From contig NZ_JACSCX010000007.1 in NCBI RefSeq assembly GCF_014333525.1, positions 186,001 to 250,000 of the forward strand: a stretch of DNA of 64,000 bases. Reading direction: 5' to 3'. Below are positions 14,955 through 24,393 of this stretch, piece by piece; positions within the stretch are counted from its first letter, which is position 1, and each line of letters begins with the position of its first letter. The notes under the pieces were generated by a model. It did not search any database. It was not told where the DNA came from and saw nothing but the letters and a program-made list of their open reading frames with translations. The translations under genes and the position numbers were made by a program. Source of the DNA: Hymenobacter puniceus. GTDB lineage: Bacteria > Bacteroidota > Bacteroidia > Cytophagales > Hymenobacteraceae.

Positions 14955-16820
14955 ATGTTTACACGCTACGCATACCAGTATTTCACGTGCTGGGCGCATG
15001 GCCTCACGCTGGCGGCACTGCTGCTGCTGGGAGCTACTGCTCAGGCCCAAACGCTTTCCGCCCCGCCCAAACGCGAGCTGCGGGCCGCCTGGGTAACTCA
15101 TGTGTTCAACCTCGACTGGCCCAGCCGCAAAACCCTGACGCCGGCCCAGCAGCGGCAGGAGTTTGAAGCTATTCTGGACAGCCACCGGCAAAACGGCATG
15201 AACGCCGTGGTGGTGCAGGTGCGGTCTGCCGCCGACGCCCTGTACCCCAGCACGCTGGAACCCTGGAGCGAGTGGCTGACCGGCACCCAGGGCCAGGCGC
15301 CCAGCCCGCCCTACGACCCGCTGGCCTTTATGGTGCGCGAAAGCCACCGCCGCGAGCTGGAGTTTCATGCCTGGCTGAACCCCTACCGGGCCCTCACCAA
15401 CGCCAATTCAACCAGTGTGGTAGCACCCAACCACGTTACGGTGCTACACCCCGACTGGGTGGTGCCCTACGGCACGCTGCGGGTGCTCAACCCCGGTCTG
15501 CCGGCCGTGCGCCAGTACCTGACCCGCGTGGTGATGGACCTGGTGCGCCGCTATGATGTGGACGCCATTCATTTCGACGATTACTTCTACCCGGCCCCGC
15601 AAACCGGCGTGGTGTTCAACGACGATGCCGCCTTTGCCGCCGACCCGCGCGGCTTCGCGGCTACCACGGCGGGCCGCGCCAACTGGCGCCGTAGCAACGT
15701 GGACATCTTCGTGAAAATGATTTCCGACAGCATCCAGAGCGTGAAGCCGTGGGTGAAGTTCGGCATCTCGCCGCCCGGCGTGTGGCGCAACGGTACCAGC
15801 GTGGGCGGCACCGCCACCACGGCTTTTCAGAGCTACTCCGACATCTTCGCCGACTCGCGCAAGTGGCTGCGCCGCGGCTGGGTTGATTACCTGGCCCCGC
15901 AGGTGTACTTCGCCATCGGGCAGACGGCGGCCAACTACAGCTTGATTGTGCCGTGGTGGAGCCAGCAGGTGAACCCCGACACCGTGCGCCACGTCTATAT
16001 CGGCCAGGGCGTGTACCGCATCAGCGCCACAGCCACCGAGCCAGGCTTCCGCTCGCCCAGCCAGCTGCCTAGCCAGATCCGGCTCTTGCGGCAGCAGCCC
16101 AACGTGCAGGGCAGCATGTTCTACAAAACCACTGAGCTGCGCGCCAACCCGCTGGGCTTCGCCGACTCGTTGCGCACTAATTTCTACCGCCACCCGGCGC
16201 TGGTGCCCACCATGCCCTGGAAAGACAATGTGCCGCCCACGGCCCCCATGCAGGCCAGCATCAGCAGCAACCCCACTACCGGCCGCGTAGACCTGCGCTG
16301 GCAGCCCGGCCCCGCCGCCACCGATGGCCAGCTGGCCCGGCAGTACGTGGTGTACCGCCTGCCCGGCGGCGCCGGCCCCGTCACGGCCGCCGACCTGGCT
16401 GATCCGGCCACTATCCGCACCATCACCGATTCCACGGCCTTCCAGGACGTAGCGTCGATTGTTCCCACGCGCTACGTTCTCACGGCCCTGGACCGCCTCT
16501 ACAACGAAAGCGCGCCAACCACTTTCCAGGTGCTAGCGACCGTGGCGGGCAGCAGCCGGGCAGTATTGCTGGAGCCTGCCTTCCCAAACCCCTTCAGCCT
16601 GGAAACCCACCTCGCCTTCACGCTGCCCACGGCCGGAACCGCCGACCTGCAACTGCTGGACCTGGCGGGCCGCACCGTGCAGGTGCTCAGCCGTGGCCCG
16701 CACGCTGCCGGCCGCCACGAGGTAACGCTGCGCGCCGCCGACCTGCCCGCGGGCCTGTATGTGGTGGTGCTGCGCACTGCCGATGGCACTGCGCGGCAAC
16801 GGCTCGTTCTGGCGCGGTAG
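14955..16820 (+). CDS. Secreted GH10-like (DUF187/GHL10) hydrolase with T9SS sorting domain
   Basis: The 621-residue protein has a signal peptide ending near AQAQ. A glycosyl-hydrolase-like barrel of the GHL10/DUF187 family follows (KRELRAAWVTHVFNLDWPS, FHAWLNPYRA, IHFDDYFYP, LAPQVYFAIG). A fibronectin-like segment (about residues 420-530) comes next, then a type A T9SS sorting domain (PAFPNPFSLETHLAF, ending GLYVVVLRTADGTARQRLVLAR). It should be secreted through the type IX system and held at or released from the surface. The family is thought to attack polysaccharide or peptidoglycan; the substrate is unknown. The frame is open 36 codons further upstream, but the signal peptide starts at 14955. 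Confidence 0.9.
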   Translation: MFTRYAYQYFTCWAHGLTLAALLLLGATAQAQTLSAPPKRELRAAWVTHVFNLDWPSRKTLTPAQQRQEFEAILDSHRQNGMNAVVVQVRSAADALYPSTLEPWSEWLTGTQGQAPSPPYDPLAFMVRESHRRELEFHAWLNPYRALTNANSTSVVAPNHVTVLHPDWVVPYGTLRVLNPGLPAVRQYLTRVVMDLVRRYDVDAIHFDDYFYPAPQTGVVFNDDAAFAADPRGFAATTAGRANWRRSNVDIFVKMISDSIQSVKPWVKFGISPPGVWRNGTSVGGTATTAFQSYSDIFADSRKWLRRGWVDYLAPQVYFAIGQTAANYSLIVPWWSQQVNPDTVRHVYIGQGVYRISATATEPGFRSPSQLPSQIRLLRQQPNVQGSMFYKTTELRANPLGFADSLRTNFYRHPALVPTMPWKDNVPPTAPMQASISSNPTTGRVDLRWQPGPAATDGQLARQYVVYRLPGGAGPVTAADLADPATIRTITDSTAFQDVASIVPTRYVLTALDRLYNESAPTTFQVLATVAGSSRAVLLEPAFPNPFSLETHLAFTLPTAGTADLQLLDLAGRTVQVLSRGPHAAGRHEVTLRAADLPAGLYVVVLRTADGTARQRLVLAR

Positions 16821-16904
16821 GGGGGTGAGGCCCATGCAGCCTCTGAGTTGCGCAAGAGTCTATTGCGCGTATTTTCACGCCTTCATCTACCTATTCCTTC
16901 CCCA

Positions 16905-19900
16905 ATGACCTTTAAACCACTTTGGCTGCTGAGCTTGGGTCTGGCCCTGACTGCCCAACCGGTGGCTGCCCAGCAAAAAACGGCGGCCAAACCTGCTACG
17001 GCCTCGGCCACCGGCACCCGCCTCGTAGAGAAAGTGACCCGCAAGGGCTCTGAGCTGGTAATTCCGTACGAAAAATACGTGCTACCCAACGGCCTCACGC
17101 TGCTCATCCACGAAGACCACTCCGACCCGCTGGCCCACATAGACGTGACCTACCACGTAGGCTCAGCCCGCGAAACTATTGGCAAGTCGGGCTTTGCCCA
17201 CTTCTTCGAGCACATGATGTTCCAGGGCTCCGACCACGTAGCCGACGAGCAGCACTTCAAGCTCGTGACGTCGTCGGGCGGCACGCTGAACGGTACCACC
17301 AACCGCGACCGAACCAACTACTTTGAAACCGTGCCCAGCAACCAGCTGGAAACCGCGCTGTGGCTGGAGTCGGACCGCATGGGCTTCCTATTGGATGCCG
17401 TGACGCAGCAGAAGTTTGAGGTGCAGCGCTCCACCGTGAAAAACGAGCGGGGCCAGAACTACGACAACCGCCCTTACGGTCTGGCCTCCGAAAACGTGTC
17501 CAAGACGCTGTACCCATATGGCCACCCGTATTCGTGGATGACCATCGGCTACCTCGAAGACCTGGACCGTTCCAACGTCGACGACCTGAAGAACTTCTTT
17601 TTGCGCTGGTACGGCCCCAACAACGCCACCGTAACGGTGGGCGGCGACGTGAAGCCGGCCGAAGTGGTGAAGCTGGTGGAGAAATACTTCGGCAGCATCC
17701 AGCGGGGCCCGGCCGTGCAGAACATGAAGCTGCCCGCGCCCGTGCTGACCCAGGACCGCTACGTGAGCTACCAGGACAACGTGCGCTTCCCGATGCTGCA
17801 GATGGTGTTCCCGACCGTGCCGCAGTACCACCCCGACGAGGTGGCCCTGGACGCGCTGGCCGACATCATCGGTGGCGGTAAAACGTCGTTGCTCTACAAG
17901 AACCTAATCAAAACCCAGAAGGCCGTGCAAACGCAGGCCTACCACCCCAGCTCCGAGCTGGCCGGGGAGTTTACGATGGTGGCCCTCAGCCTGCCCGGCA
18001 AAGGTCTCGACAGCACCGAAGCCATTGTGCGCAAAACGCTGGTGGAGTTCGAGAAGCGCGGCGTGACTGACGACGACGTGGCCCGCTTCAAGGCCTCGCG
18101 GGAGGCCAGCGTGGTGAACGGCCTAGCCAGCGTGAGCGGCAAGGTGAGCCAGCTGGCCGCCTACCAGACCTACGTGGGCAACCCCAACCGCCTGCCTCAG
18201 GAGCTGCAGCGCATCCGCAGCCTCACCAAAGCCGATGTCCAGCGCGTGTACAACCAGTACATCAAAGGCAAGAAAGCCGTGGTCCTGAGCGTGATACCAA
18301 AAGGCAGCAACGCTCTGGTAGCCAAGGCCGACAACTACACCGTGAGCAAGGAAGGCTACAAAGCCCCCGCTACCGATGAGTACGCTAACCTGAAATACGT
18401 GAAGGCCACCGACAGCTTTGACCGGGCCGTGCAGCCGAAAGGCGGCGCCAACCCCGTAGTGCAGGTGCCCACCGTGTGGCGGACGGATTTCGACAACGGC
18501 CTGCGCATCATCGGCAACCGCAACGCCGAAATTCCAACCGTGACCATGCTGCTCAACATCAGCGGCGGCCACCGCCTGGAGCAGCAGAACCCCAACAAAG
18601 CCGGCATTGCCTCGCTCACAGCTTCTATGCTGGAAGAGGGCACCCAGAAATACACCGGCGAGCAGTTTGCCGGCGCCCTGGAGAAGCTGGGCAGCGACGT
18701 GCAGACCTACGCCGGCGACGACAACACAACTGTTGTAATCCGGAGCCTCACCAAAAACCTGCCCGCCACGCTGGCGCTGGTAGAAGAAATGCTGCTGCGT
18801 CCGCGCTTCGCTCAGGCTGATTTCGACCGCCTCAAGAAGCAGACCTTGGAAGGCATTGCCAACCAGAGTACGCAGCCGGTAGCAATTGCCAACAACACCT
18901 ATGCCCGCTTGCTCTACGGCCCCGGCAGCGTGATGAGCGTGCCGACTTCGGGCTCGACTACCTCGGTGCAGGGCATCACGCTCGATGAGGTGAAGCAGTT
19001 CTACCAGCAGAACTACGCGCCCAACGTGAGCTACCTGACCGTGGTAGGCGACGTGGACCAGAAGGACTTGCTGCCGCGCCTGAACTTCCTGAAAACCTGG
19101 GGCCGCAAGGCCGTGACCATCCCGGCCGGCCCCGCCGCCGAGCAGCCCGACAAGACGCGCATCTACTTCGTAAACAAGGACGGCGCCGCGCAGTCGGAAA
19201 TCCGGGTGGGCTACCTCACGCCGCTCACCTACGATGCCACCGGCGACTACTACCGCGCTTACCTGGCCAACTACATCCTGGGCGGCGCCTTCAACTCGCG
19301 CATCAACCTGAACCTGCGCGAAGACAAAGGCTACACCTACGGTGCCCGCTCGGGCTTCCAGGGCAGCCGCTTCGTGGGCCCCTATACGGCCCAGGCCGGC
19401 GTACGTGCCGATGCCACGGCGGCTTCGGTGAAGGAGTTCGTGAAGGAAATCAAGAACTACCGCGACGGTGCCACCGACGAAGAACTGCAGTTCCTGCAGG
19501 CTTCCGTGGGCCAGAGCGACGCCCTGAAGTATGAAACCGGCCAGCAGAAGGCCGCCTTCCTAGGCCGCCTGTTGGAATACGATCTGCCCACCAACTACGT
19601 GAGCAAGCAAAGCGAAATCCTGAAGGCCCTGAAAAAGGAAGACCTGCAGGCCAGCGCCCAGAAGTACCTGCCCATCGACCAGATGTACATCGTGGTAGTC
19701 GGCGACCGGGCCAAGGCTTTCCCGGGCCTCTCGGAACTGGGCTACGAAGTAGTGGAGCTGGATTTGAACGGTAACCGCGTGGCTACTACGCCAGCCCCCG
19801 CTGCTGCTGCAACACCCACGCCCGCAGCTGGCGCCCCGGTGGTACCGGCCGGCACCGAGAAGGTGAAAACCGTGAAGAAAGGCAAGGAAGGCAAAGAGAA

Positions 19901-19949
19901 GCGCAAGCAGAAAACCTCTGCCGACGGCACCGCCGGTAAAGGCGAGTAA
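16905..19949 (+). CDS. M16-family zinc metallopeptidase, two tandem peptidase domains
   Basis: The 1014-residue protein has a signal peptide ending in VAAQQ. The first M16 domain carries the inverted zinc motif H99-F-F-E102-H103 (HFFEHMMFQG), preceded by VLPNGLTLLIHEDHSDP. The second half repeats the M16 fold (FDNGLRIIGNRNAEIPTVTMLLNISGG) without the zinc motif, as usual for pitrilysin-type proteins in which only one half is active. The last 60 residues are an Ala/Pro then Lys-rich tail (KKGKEGKEKRKQK). It is probably a periplasmic peptidase. The ATG at 16905 is chosen over an upstream TTG because it starts the signal peptide. Confidence 0.93.
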   Translation: MTFKPLWLLSLGLALTAQPVAAQQKTAAKPATASATGTRLVEKVTRKGSELVIPYEKYVLPNGLTLLIHEDHSDPLAHIDVTYHVGSARETIGKSGFAHFFEHMMFQGSDHVADEQHFKLVTSSGGTLNGTTNRDRTNYFETVPSNQLETALWLESDRMGFLLDAVTQQKFEVQRSTVKNERGQNYDNRPYGLASENVSKTLYPYGHPYSWMTIGYLEDLDRSNVDDLKNFFLRWYGPNNATVTVGGDVKPAEVVKLVEKYFGSIQRGPAVQNMKLPAPVLTQDRYVSYQDNVRFPMLQMVFPTVPQYHPDEVALDALADIIGGGKTSLLYKNLIKTQKAVQTQAYHPSSELAGEFTMVALSLPGKGLDSTEAIVRKTLVEFEKRGVTDDDVARFKASREASVVNGLASVSGKVSQLAAYQTYVGNPNRLPQELQRIRSLTKADVQRVYNQYIKGKKAVVLSVIPKGSNALVAKADNYTVSKEGYKAPATDEYANLKYVKATDSFDRAVQPKGGANPVVQVPTVWRTDFDNGLRIIGNRNAEIPTVTMLLNISGGHRLEQQNPNKAGIASLTASMLEEGTQKYTGEQFAGALEKLGSDVQTYAGDDNTTVVIRSLTKNLPATLALVEEMLLRPRFAQADFDRLKKQTLEGIANQSTQPVAIANNTYARLLYGPGSVMSVPTSGSTTSVQGITLDEVKQFYQQNYAPNVSYLTVVGDVDQKDLLPRLNFLKTWGRKAVTIPAGPAAEQPDKTRIYFVNKDGAAQSEIRVGYLTPLTYDATGDYYRAYLANYILGGAFNSRINLNLREDKGYTYGARSGFQGSRFVGPYTAQAGVRADATAASVKEFVKEIKNYRDGATDEELQFLQASVGQSDALKYETGQQKAAFLGRLLEYDLPTNYVSKQSEILKALKKEDLQASAQKYLPIDQMYIVVVGDRAKAFPGLSELGYEVVELDLNGNRVATTPAPAAAATPTPAAGAPVVPAGTEKVKTVKKGKEGKEKRKQKTSADGTAGKGE

Positions 19950-19970
19950 CGCTCTTTAAATTCCAGAAAA

Positions 19971-20006
19971 AAAGCCCGATTTCAGCTGGAATCGGGCTTT
20001 TTTATT
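19971..20006 (+). terminator. Rho-independent terminator of the M16 gene
   Basis: AAAGCCCGAT at 19971-19980 pairs perfectly with ATCGGGCTTT at 19991-20000, and a T-rich tail follows. Confidence 0.88.
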
Positions 20007-20082
20007 ATTTCTCATCCGCGGGAACTTCGCGCTGTGGGGTGGGGTTGTCGCGGGCCTGCAGGCTACACTTAGTTTCGTTTCT

Positions 20083-20301
20083 ATGCTCCCAACTTCTCCG
20101 CCCAATCACCTGCATACTCTGGATGAGCATGATGTTGCAGCGTCTCAGTCGCAGCGGCGCATCGTCCCCATTGTAGGCTATATACTCCTGCTACTGCTGC
20201 TACTGTATGTGCTGTACAACAGCAGTATACAGGAACCGGTATCAAACGGAAAACCCGCTAAAAAGCTCTGGCACATCAGCCAGGGCTTTTTTTATGCCTG
20301 A
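20083..20301 (+). CDS. Small putative membrane protein
   Basis: I do not recognise this 72-residue frame. It has a polar N-terminus (about 25 residues), one strong hydrophobic segment (IVPIVGYILLLLLLLYVLY, about residues 27-45) and a short polar tail. Its last codons are also the 3' arm and T-run of a hairpin at 20260-20294, so the end of the protein overlaps a terminator. Either the gene is real and ends inside its own terminator, or the frame is fortuitous. It lies alone between the M16 terminator and the DUF4175 gene. Confidence 0.4.
   Translation: MLPTSPPNHLHTLDEHDVAASQSQRRIVPIVGYILLLLLLLYVLYNSSIQEPVSNGKPAKKLWHISQGFFYA
20260..20294 (+). terminator. Terminator or attenuator-like hairpin upstream of the DUF4175 gene
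   Basis: AAAAAGCTCTGGC pairs with GCCAGGGCTTTTT (one G-T-type mismatch) and is followed by seven Ts. It lies about 170 bases upstream of the DUF4175 start and inside the end of the small frame at 20083-20301. Confidence 0.75.
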
Positions 20302-20428
20302 TGCTGACTGCTGGTCTGACGGCGGTGGCTGTCCGATTGGTTACCATATGGGCCGCTATTTCCGGAACCGGTGCGCACCAAACCCGGTTGTAGCGGCGGT
20401 GGGCGTGCAGCCCGCGCTGCTTAATCCG

Positions 20429-20436
20429 TATCTTTC
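20429..20436 (+). promoter_or_regulatory. Probable -7 element for the DUF4175 gene
   Basis: TATCTTTC differs from TAnnTTTG only in the last base and is 28 bases upstream of the ATG at 20464. The preceding hairpin makes a new promoter here likely. Confidence 0.4.
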
Positions 20437-20463
20437 CCCGGAGGCCAATAGAGGCCGTTGGAT

Positions 20464-23400
20464 ATGCCTGTGTCGCAAGAATCGTCTGCTACTACATCTG
20501 CCTTGCGTGAAGTGCTGGCCCGGCTGGAGGCCTTCAAGCGCAAATTCTACCTGAGCTTGCTGGTGCGTGGGGCCCTGGTGGCCGGCGCGCTGCTGCTGAG
20601 CTTGTTCTTGGTGCTCAACCTGCTCGAATACTTCCTGTACCTGCCTACCTGGGTGCGGGGCGGGCTGCTGTTTGGGTTTCTGGGGCTGGTGGTATACACG
20701 TTTATGCGCTGGATCTGGCAGCCGCTGGCCGCCCTCACCAACCTACGCCGTTTGCTCAGCGACGAGCAGGCCGCCCAGCGCGTGGGGGAGTTGTTTCCGG
20801 ATGTGCAGGACAAGTTGCTGAACGCGCTGCAACTCCAGGATCAGGCCAAAGGCAACGCCCTGATTGCGGCCAGCTTGGAGCAACGCGCCGGCCAGCTGGC
20901 GGGCGTACAGTTCGAAAATGGCATCAATATCCGGCAGCAAACCCGGCCGCTGTGGAAGTACGTGGCCGTGCCGGCCCTCGTGATTATGGCCGTGCTGCTG
21001 GTGTACCCGGCGTTTTTCGTGCAGGGCACGGCCCGCATACTCAACTACCGCCAGAAATACGCGCCACCGGCCCCGTTCCGATTCATCATTGAAAACAAAG
21101 TCCTTACCGCTTTCAAAGGCGAAGATTTCAAGCTACAGGTGGCGGTGGAAGGCGAGGCGCTGCCCAACGACGTCACGATTGAGTACGGCGGCCGGGAGCG
21201 GCATCTGGTGCAGGACCGGCCTGGCCACTTCAGCTACCAGTTTCAGCAGCTGCAGCAGGACGTGGCGTTTCAGCTGGCCGCCGCTGATGTTACGTCCGAG
21301 GACTACGACCTGCGCTTGCGCCAGCGTCCCAACCTGCGCGACTTTCAGGTGGACGTGACGTATCCGGCCTACCTGGGCAAGCCCACCGAAACCATCCGCA
21401 ACACCGGCAACCTCACTGTGCCCGAGGGCAGCACCGTGCGCTGGCGCTTTGCTACGCAGGCCACCGAGCAGCTACAGCTGCTGTTCCAGAACCCCGACGT
21501 GACGCTGAATGCCGCCCGCGACGAAGACGCCTTCACGGCTACGCGGGTGGTGAGCCGCACCCAGAATTACGCTGTGCGTTTGCGCAACCCGGCCAGCCTC
21601 AACCGTGACCCAATCGAGTACCAGCTCACGGCCATTGCCGACCAGGGCCCGGAAATTAGTCTGGAGTCTTTCCCCGACACCACCTCGCTGCGCTACCTGG
21701 CCCTCGGCGGCAACCTGCGCGACGACTACGGCCTCTCGCGGTTGCAGCTGCATTACCGCCTCACCAGCAAGGCCCGACCCAACGCGGCGTATCAGGCGCG
21801 GGCGTTGCCGCTGGCGCGCGGGCCGGTGCAGGCCTACGCCTACCAGTGGGATTTGCGCTCCTTGAAAATGCAGCCCGGCGACCGGCTAGAGTACTTCGTG
21901 CAGGTCTGGGACAACGACGGCGTGCACGGCCCCAAGTCGGCGCGCACGCGGGCGGCGGAGTTCCGGCTGCCCAGCCGCACCGAGCTGCGCGAACAGCTGA
22001 ACTCGCAGGCCGAGTCGGTGCAGAGCCAGCTCAGCAAAGCCAGCGAGCAAAGCAAGAAGCTGGAGCGCGAGCTGGCCAAAAGTCAGGACAAGCTCAAGAC
22101 CAAGCGCGACCTGAATTTCCAGGACCGCAAGCAGCTGCAGGATATGCTGGAACAGAAGCAGCAGATGGACCAGCAGATGCAGGACATGAAAAAGCTGTTT
22201 GACGAGCTGACGCAGAAGCAGGACGAGCTAGACCCCAAAAGCCAGGAGCTGGCCGAGAAAGCCCAGGAGCTGCAGAAGCTGATGGAAAGCCTGCTCGACC
22301 CGGAAACCAAGAAGCTTTACGACGAGTTGCAGAAGCTGCTGGAAAAGCAGCAGGACATGACCCAGCCCGACATGCAGAAACTGCTGCAGCAACTCGAAAA
22401 CAAGGAAAATACCTTGCAGAAAGAGCTGGAGCGCGCCCTCGAAATGTTCAAGCAGCTGCAGTTCGAGCAGAAGCAGGAAGCCGCCCTCGACAAGCTGGAG
22501 CAGCTAGCCAAAGACGAGCAGAAGCTGGCCGACGACACCCAGAAAAACGACAAGCAGAACCCCGACAACAAGCTCAACAATGAGCAGCAAAAGGCCAAAA
22601 ACGACCAGCTTCAGAAAGAGCAGCAGCAAAAGCAGCAGGAGTTCAATGAGCTGAAGAAAGACCTGCAGGACCTCAAGAAGATGGACGACCAACTCGGCAA
22701 CGAAAACGGCGCCGACGAAATGAAGCCCGAGCAGGAGCAGGTAGATGAGCAGATGCAGGAAGGCGAGCAGCAGCTAGGCAAAAACCAGAACCAGAAAGCC
22801 AGCCAGAGCCAGAAGCAGGCCGCCCAGAAGATGCAGCAGATGGCCCAGAAGATGAAGCAGCAGATGAGCGAGGAGGAGCAGGACCAGCAGCAGGAAAACA
22901 TCGACGACCTGCGCGACATCCTCGAAAACCTGCTCAAGCTCAGCTTCGACCAGGAGGCCCTGGCCAAGGACTTCCGCCGCGTCGACCAGAGCGACCCGCG
23001 CTTCGTGCAGCTCAGCCAAACCCAGCGCAAGCTCAAAGACGACGCCCGCGTGGTGCAGGACTCCTTGTATGCGCTGGCCAAGCGCGCCTTCCCGATTCAG
23101 AGCTTTATCACGCGGGAAGTGGGCGAGATGAATGGCCGCATGGACGAAAGCCTCGACCACATCCGGCAGCGCGACGTGGGCCGCGCCACCGCCAGCCAGC
23201 AGCAAGCCATGACCAGCATGAACAACTTGGCCCTGATGCTGAACTCGGCGTTGCAGCAGATGCAGCAGGACCAGCGCGAAAGCCAGAGCCAGCAGCAGCA
23301 GGGGGGAGGCAAGCCCGGCAAAAAGAAGAAAAAAGGCAGCAGCGCCGGCGAAGGCCAGCTCGGCAAGATGCAGCAGCAGCTCAACCAACAGATTCAGCAG

Positions 23401-23877
23401 CTGCAGCAAAGCGGCAAAACCGGCCGCGCCCTGAGCGAGGACCTGGCGAAGCTGGCGGCCCAGCAGCAGATGCTGCGCCAAGCGCTGCAGGAGTTGGAAA
23501 AACAGCAAAAAGGCAGCAAGCCCGGCCAAAAAGATGGCAAAGGGGAAGCCGGCGGTGGCGGCACCGGCGAGGCGAAAAAATTAATGGAACAAACCGAAAC
23601 CGACCTCGTAAACAAGCGGCTGACGGAGCAGACTGTTCTGCGTCAGCGTCAAATCCTTACCCGTTTGCTGGAGGCCGAGAAATCGGCCCGGGAGCGGGAC
23701 CAGGAAGAGAAGCGTGAAGCCCAGACTGCTCAGAATCGTCCACCTGTGTTTCCACCTGCCTTTAATCAGTACAAACGCCAGAAAGATCGTCAGACCGAGC
23801 TGCTGCGCACCGTGCCACCGGCCCTCACGCCCTACTATCAGCGGGAGGTAAGTGAATATTTTCAGAAAATGAAATAA
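20464..23877 (+). CDS. DUF4175-family membrane protein with long Gln-rich coiled coil
   Basis: The 1137-residue protein is typical of the Bacteroidota DUF4175 family. It has two N-terminal membrane helices (about residues 35-60 and 65-85) and a third (about 160-180), then Ig-like beta domains to about residue 510. About 400 residues of Gln/Lys/Glu-rich coiled coil follow (for example KLMESLLDPETKKLYDELQK), then a low-complexity Q/G/K tail and a conserved C-terminal segment (YYQREVSEYFQKMK). It is probably an inner-membrane protein with a large periplasmic part; its function is unknown. The TTG at 20458 is also open, but the ATG at 20464 is preferred. The ATPase gene, ybeY and mnmG follow in the same direction. 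Confidence 0.88.
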   Translation: MPVSQESSATTSALREVLARLEAFKRKFYLSLLVRGALVAGALLLSLFLVLNLLEYFLYLPTWVRGGLLFGFLGLVVYTFMRWIWQPLAALTNLRRLLSDEQAAQRVGELFPDVQDKLLNALQLQDQAKGNALIAASLEQRAGQLAGVQFENGINIRQQTRPLWKYVAVPALVIMAVLLVYPAFFVQGTARILNYRQKYAPPAPFRFIIENKVLTAFKGEDFKLQVAVEGEALPNDVTIEYGGRERHLVQDRPGHFSYQFQQLQQDVAFQLAAADVTSEDYDLRLRQRPNLRDFQVDVTYPAYLGKPTETIRNTGNLTVPEGSTVRWRFATQATEQLQLLFQNPDVTLNAARDEDAFTATRVVSRTQNYAVRLRNPASLNRDPIEYQLTAIADQGPEISLESFPDTTSLRYLALGGNLRDDYGLSRLQLHYRLTSKARPNAAYQARALPLARGPVQAYAYQWDLRSLKMQPGDRLEYFVQVWDNDGVHGPKSARTRAAEFRLPSRTELREQLNSQAESVQSQLSKASEQSKKLERELAKSQDKLKTKRDLNFQDRKQLQDMLEQKQQMDQQMQDMKKLFDELTQKQDELDPKSQELAEKAQELQKLMESLLDPETKKLYDELQKLLEKQQDMTQPDMQKLLQQLENKENTLQKELERALEMFKQLQFEQKQEAALDKLEQLAKDEQKLADDTQKNDKQNPDNKLNNEQQKAKNDQLQKEQQQKQQEFNELKKDLQDLKKMDDQLGNENGADEMKPEQEQVDEQMQEGEQQLGKNQNQKASQSQKQAAQKMQQMAQKMKQQMSEEEQDQQQENIDDLRDILENLLKLSFDQEALAKDFRRVDQSDPRFVQLSQTQRKLKDDARVVQDSLYALAKRAFPIQSFITREVGEMNGRMDESLDHIRQRDVGRATASQQQAMTSMNNLALMLNSALQQMQQDQRESQSQQQQGGGKPGKKKKKGSSAGEGQLGKMQQQLNQQIQQLQQSGKTGRALSEDLAKLAAQQQMLRQALQELEKQQKGSKPGQKDGKGEAGGGGTGEAKKLMEQTETDLVNKRLTEQTVLRQRQILTRLLEAEKSARERDQEEKREAQTAQNRPPVFPPAFNQYKRQKDRQTELLRTVPPALTPYYQREVSEYFQKMK

Positions 23878-23885
23878 CCACTCGC

Positions 23886-23893
23886 TAAGTTTG
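23886..23893 (+). promoter_or_regulatory. Bacteroidota -7 element before the ATPase/ybeY pair
   Basis: TAAGTTTG is an exact TAnnTTTG match lying 29 bases before the ATPase ATG at 23922. It could give the ATPase/ybeY pair a promoter separate from the DUF4175 gene. Confidence 0.5.
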
Positions 23894-23921
23894 CGCCCCG
23901 CCGCTCCCTCAACACTACCTA

Positions 23922-24377
23922 ATGAAGCAAGTTAAAATCCAGATTCCTTCCCTCGTTGAGAACATCCGCGTAGTGGAAAGCTTTATCGACAATTCGAAAG
24001 ATGCCTTCCAGATCGAAGACGACATCTACGGCAACATCATGGTTGCCGTCACGGAGGCAGTTAATAATGCTATCCGCCACGGCAACAAGTTCGATAAAGA
24101 CAAAAACGTATACCTCTCGCTGTACGCCGACCACACCAAAGTGCGCTTTGAAGTAGAGGACGAAGGGCAAGGCTTTGACTATACCAACCTGATTGACCCC
24201 ACGGCGCCCGAAAACCTGGAAAACCCTGGTGGCCGCGGCATCTTTTTGATTCGCCACCTCGCCGACGAAGTGGAGTTCCAAAAAGACGGCCGCAATGTGC
24301 AGCTCACGTTCTTGCTGCCCGCGCCTTCCACCGATTCTGATTCGGCCGTCAACGGCTCTGAAATACACTCTCACTAA
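23922..24377 (+). CDS. Anti-sigma-factor-like ATP-binding protein (HATPase_c_2)
   Basis: The 151-residue protein is a single GHKL ATP-binding domain of the RsbW/SpoIIAB type. The N box is EAVNNAIRHGN, the G1 box DEGQGFD, and the G2 region GGRGIFLIRHL. There are no membrane or sensor domains. Such proteins are serine kinases that inhibit sigma factors or act through anti-anti-sigma (STAS) partners; no obvious partner is adjacent here. It is 44 bases after the DUF4175 stop and 16 bases before ybeY, an order I recall as common in Cytophagales. Confidence 0.9.
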   Translation: MKQVKIQIPSLVENIRVVESFIDNSKDAFQIEDDIYGNIMVAVTEAVNNAIRHGNKFDKDKNVYLSLYADHTKVRFEVEDEGQGFDYTNLIDPTAPENLENPGGRGIFLIRHLADEVEFQKDGRNVQLTFLLPAPSTDSDSAVNGSEIHSH

Positions 24378-24393
24378 CCAGCCAGCCGCGGCA

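Noticed and set aside
22774..23529. A Leu-rich frame opposite the DUF4175 coiled coil that looks like a membrane protein
   Set aside because: Leucines arise from complementing CAG/AAG codons; not a real membrane protein.
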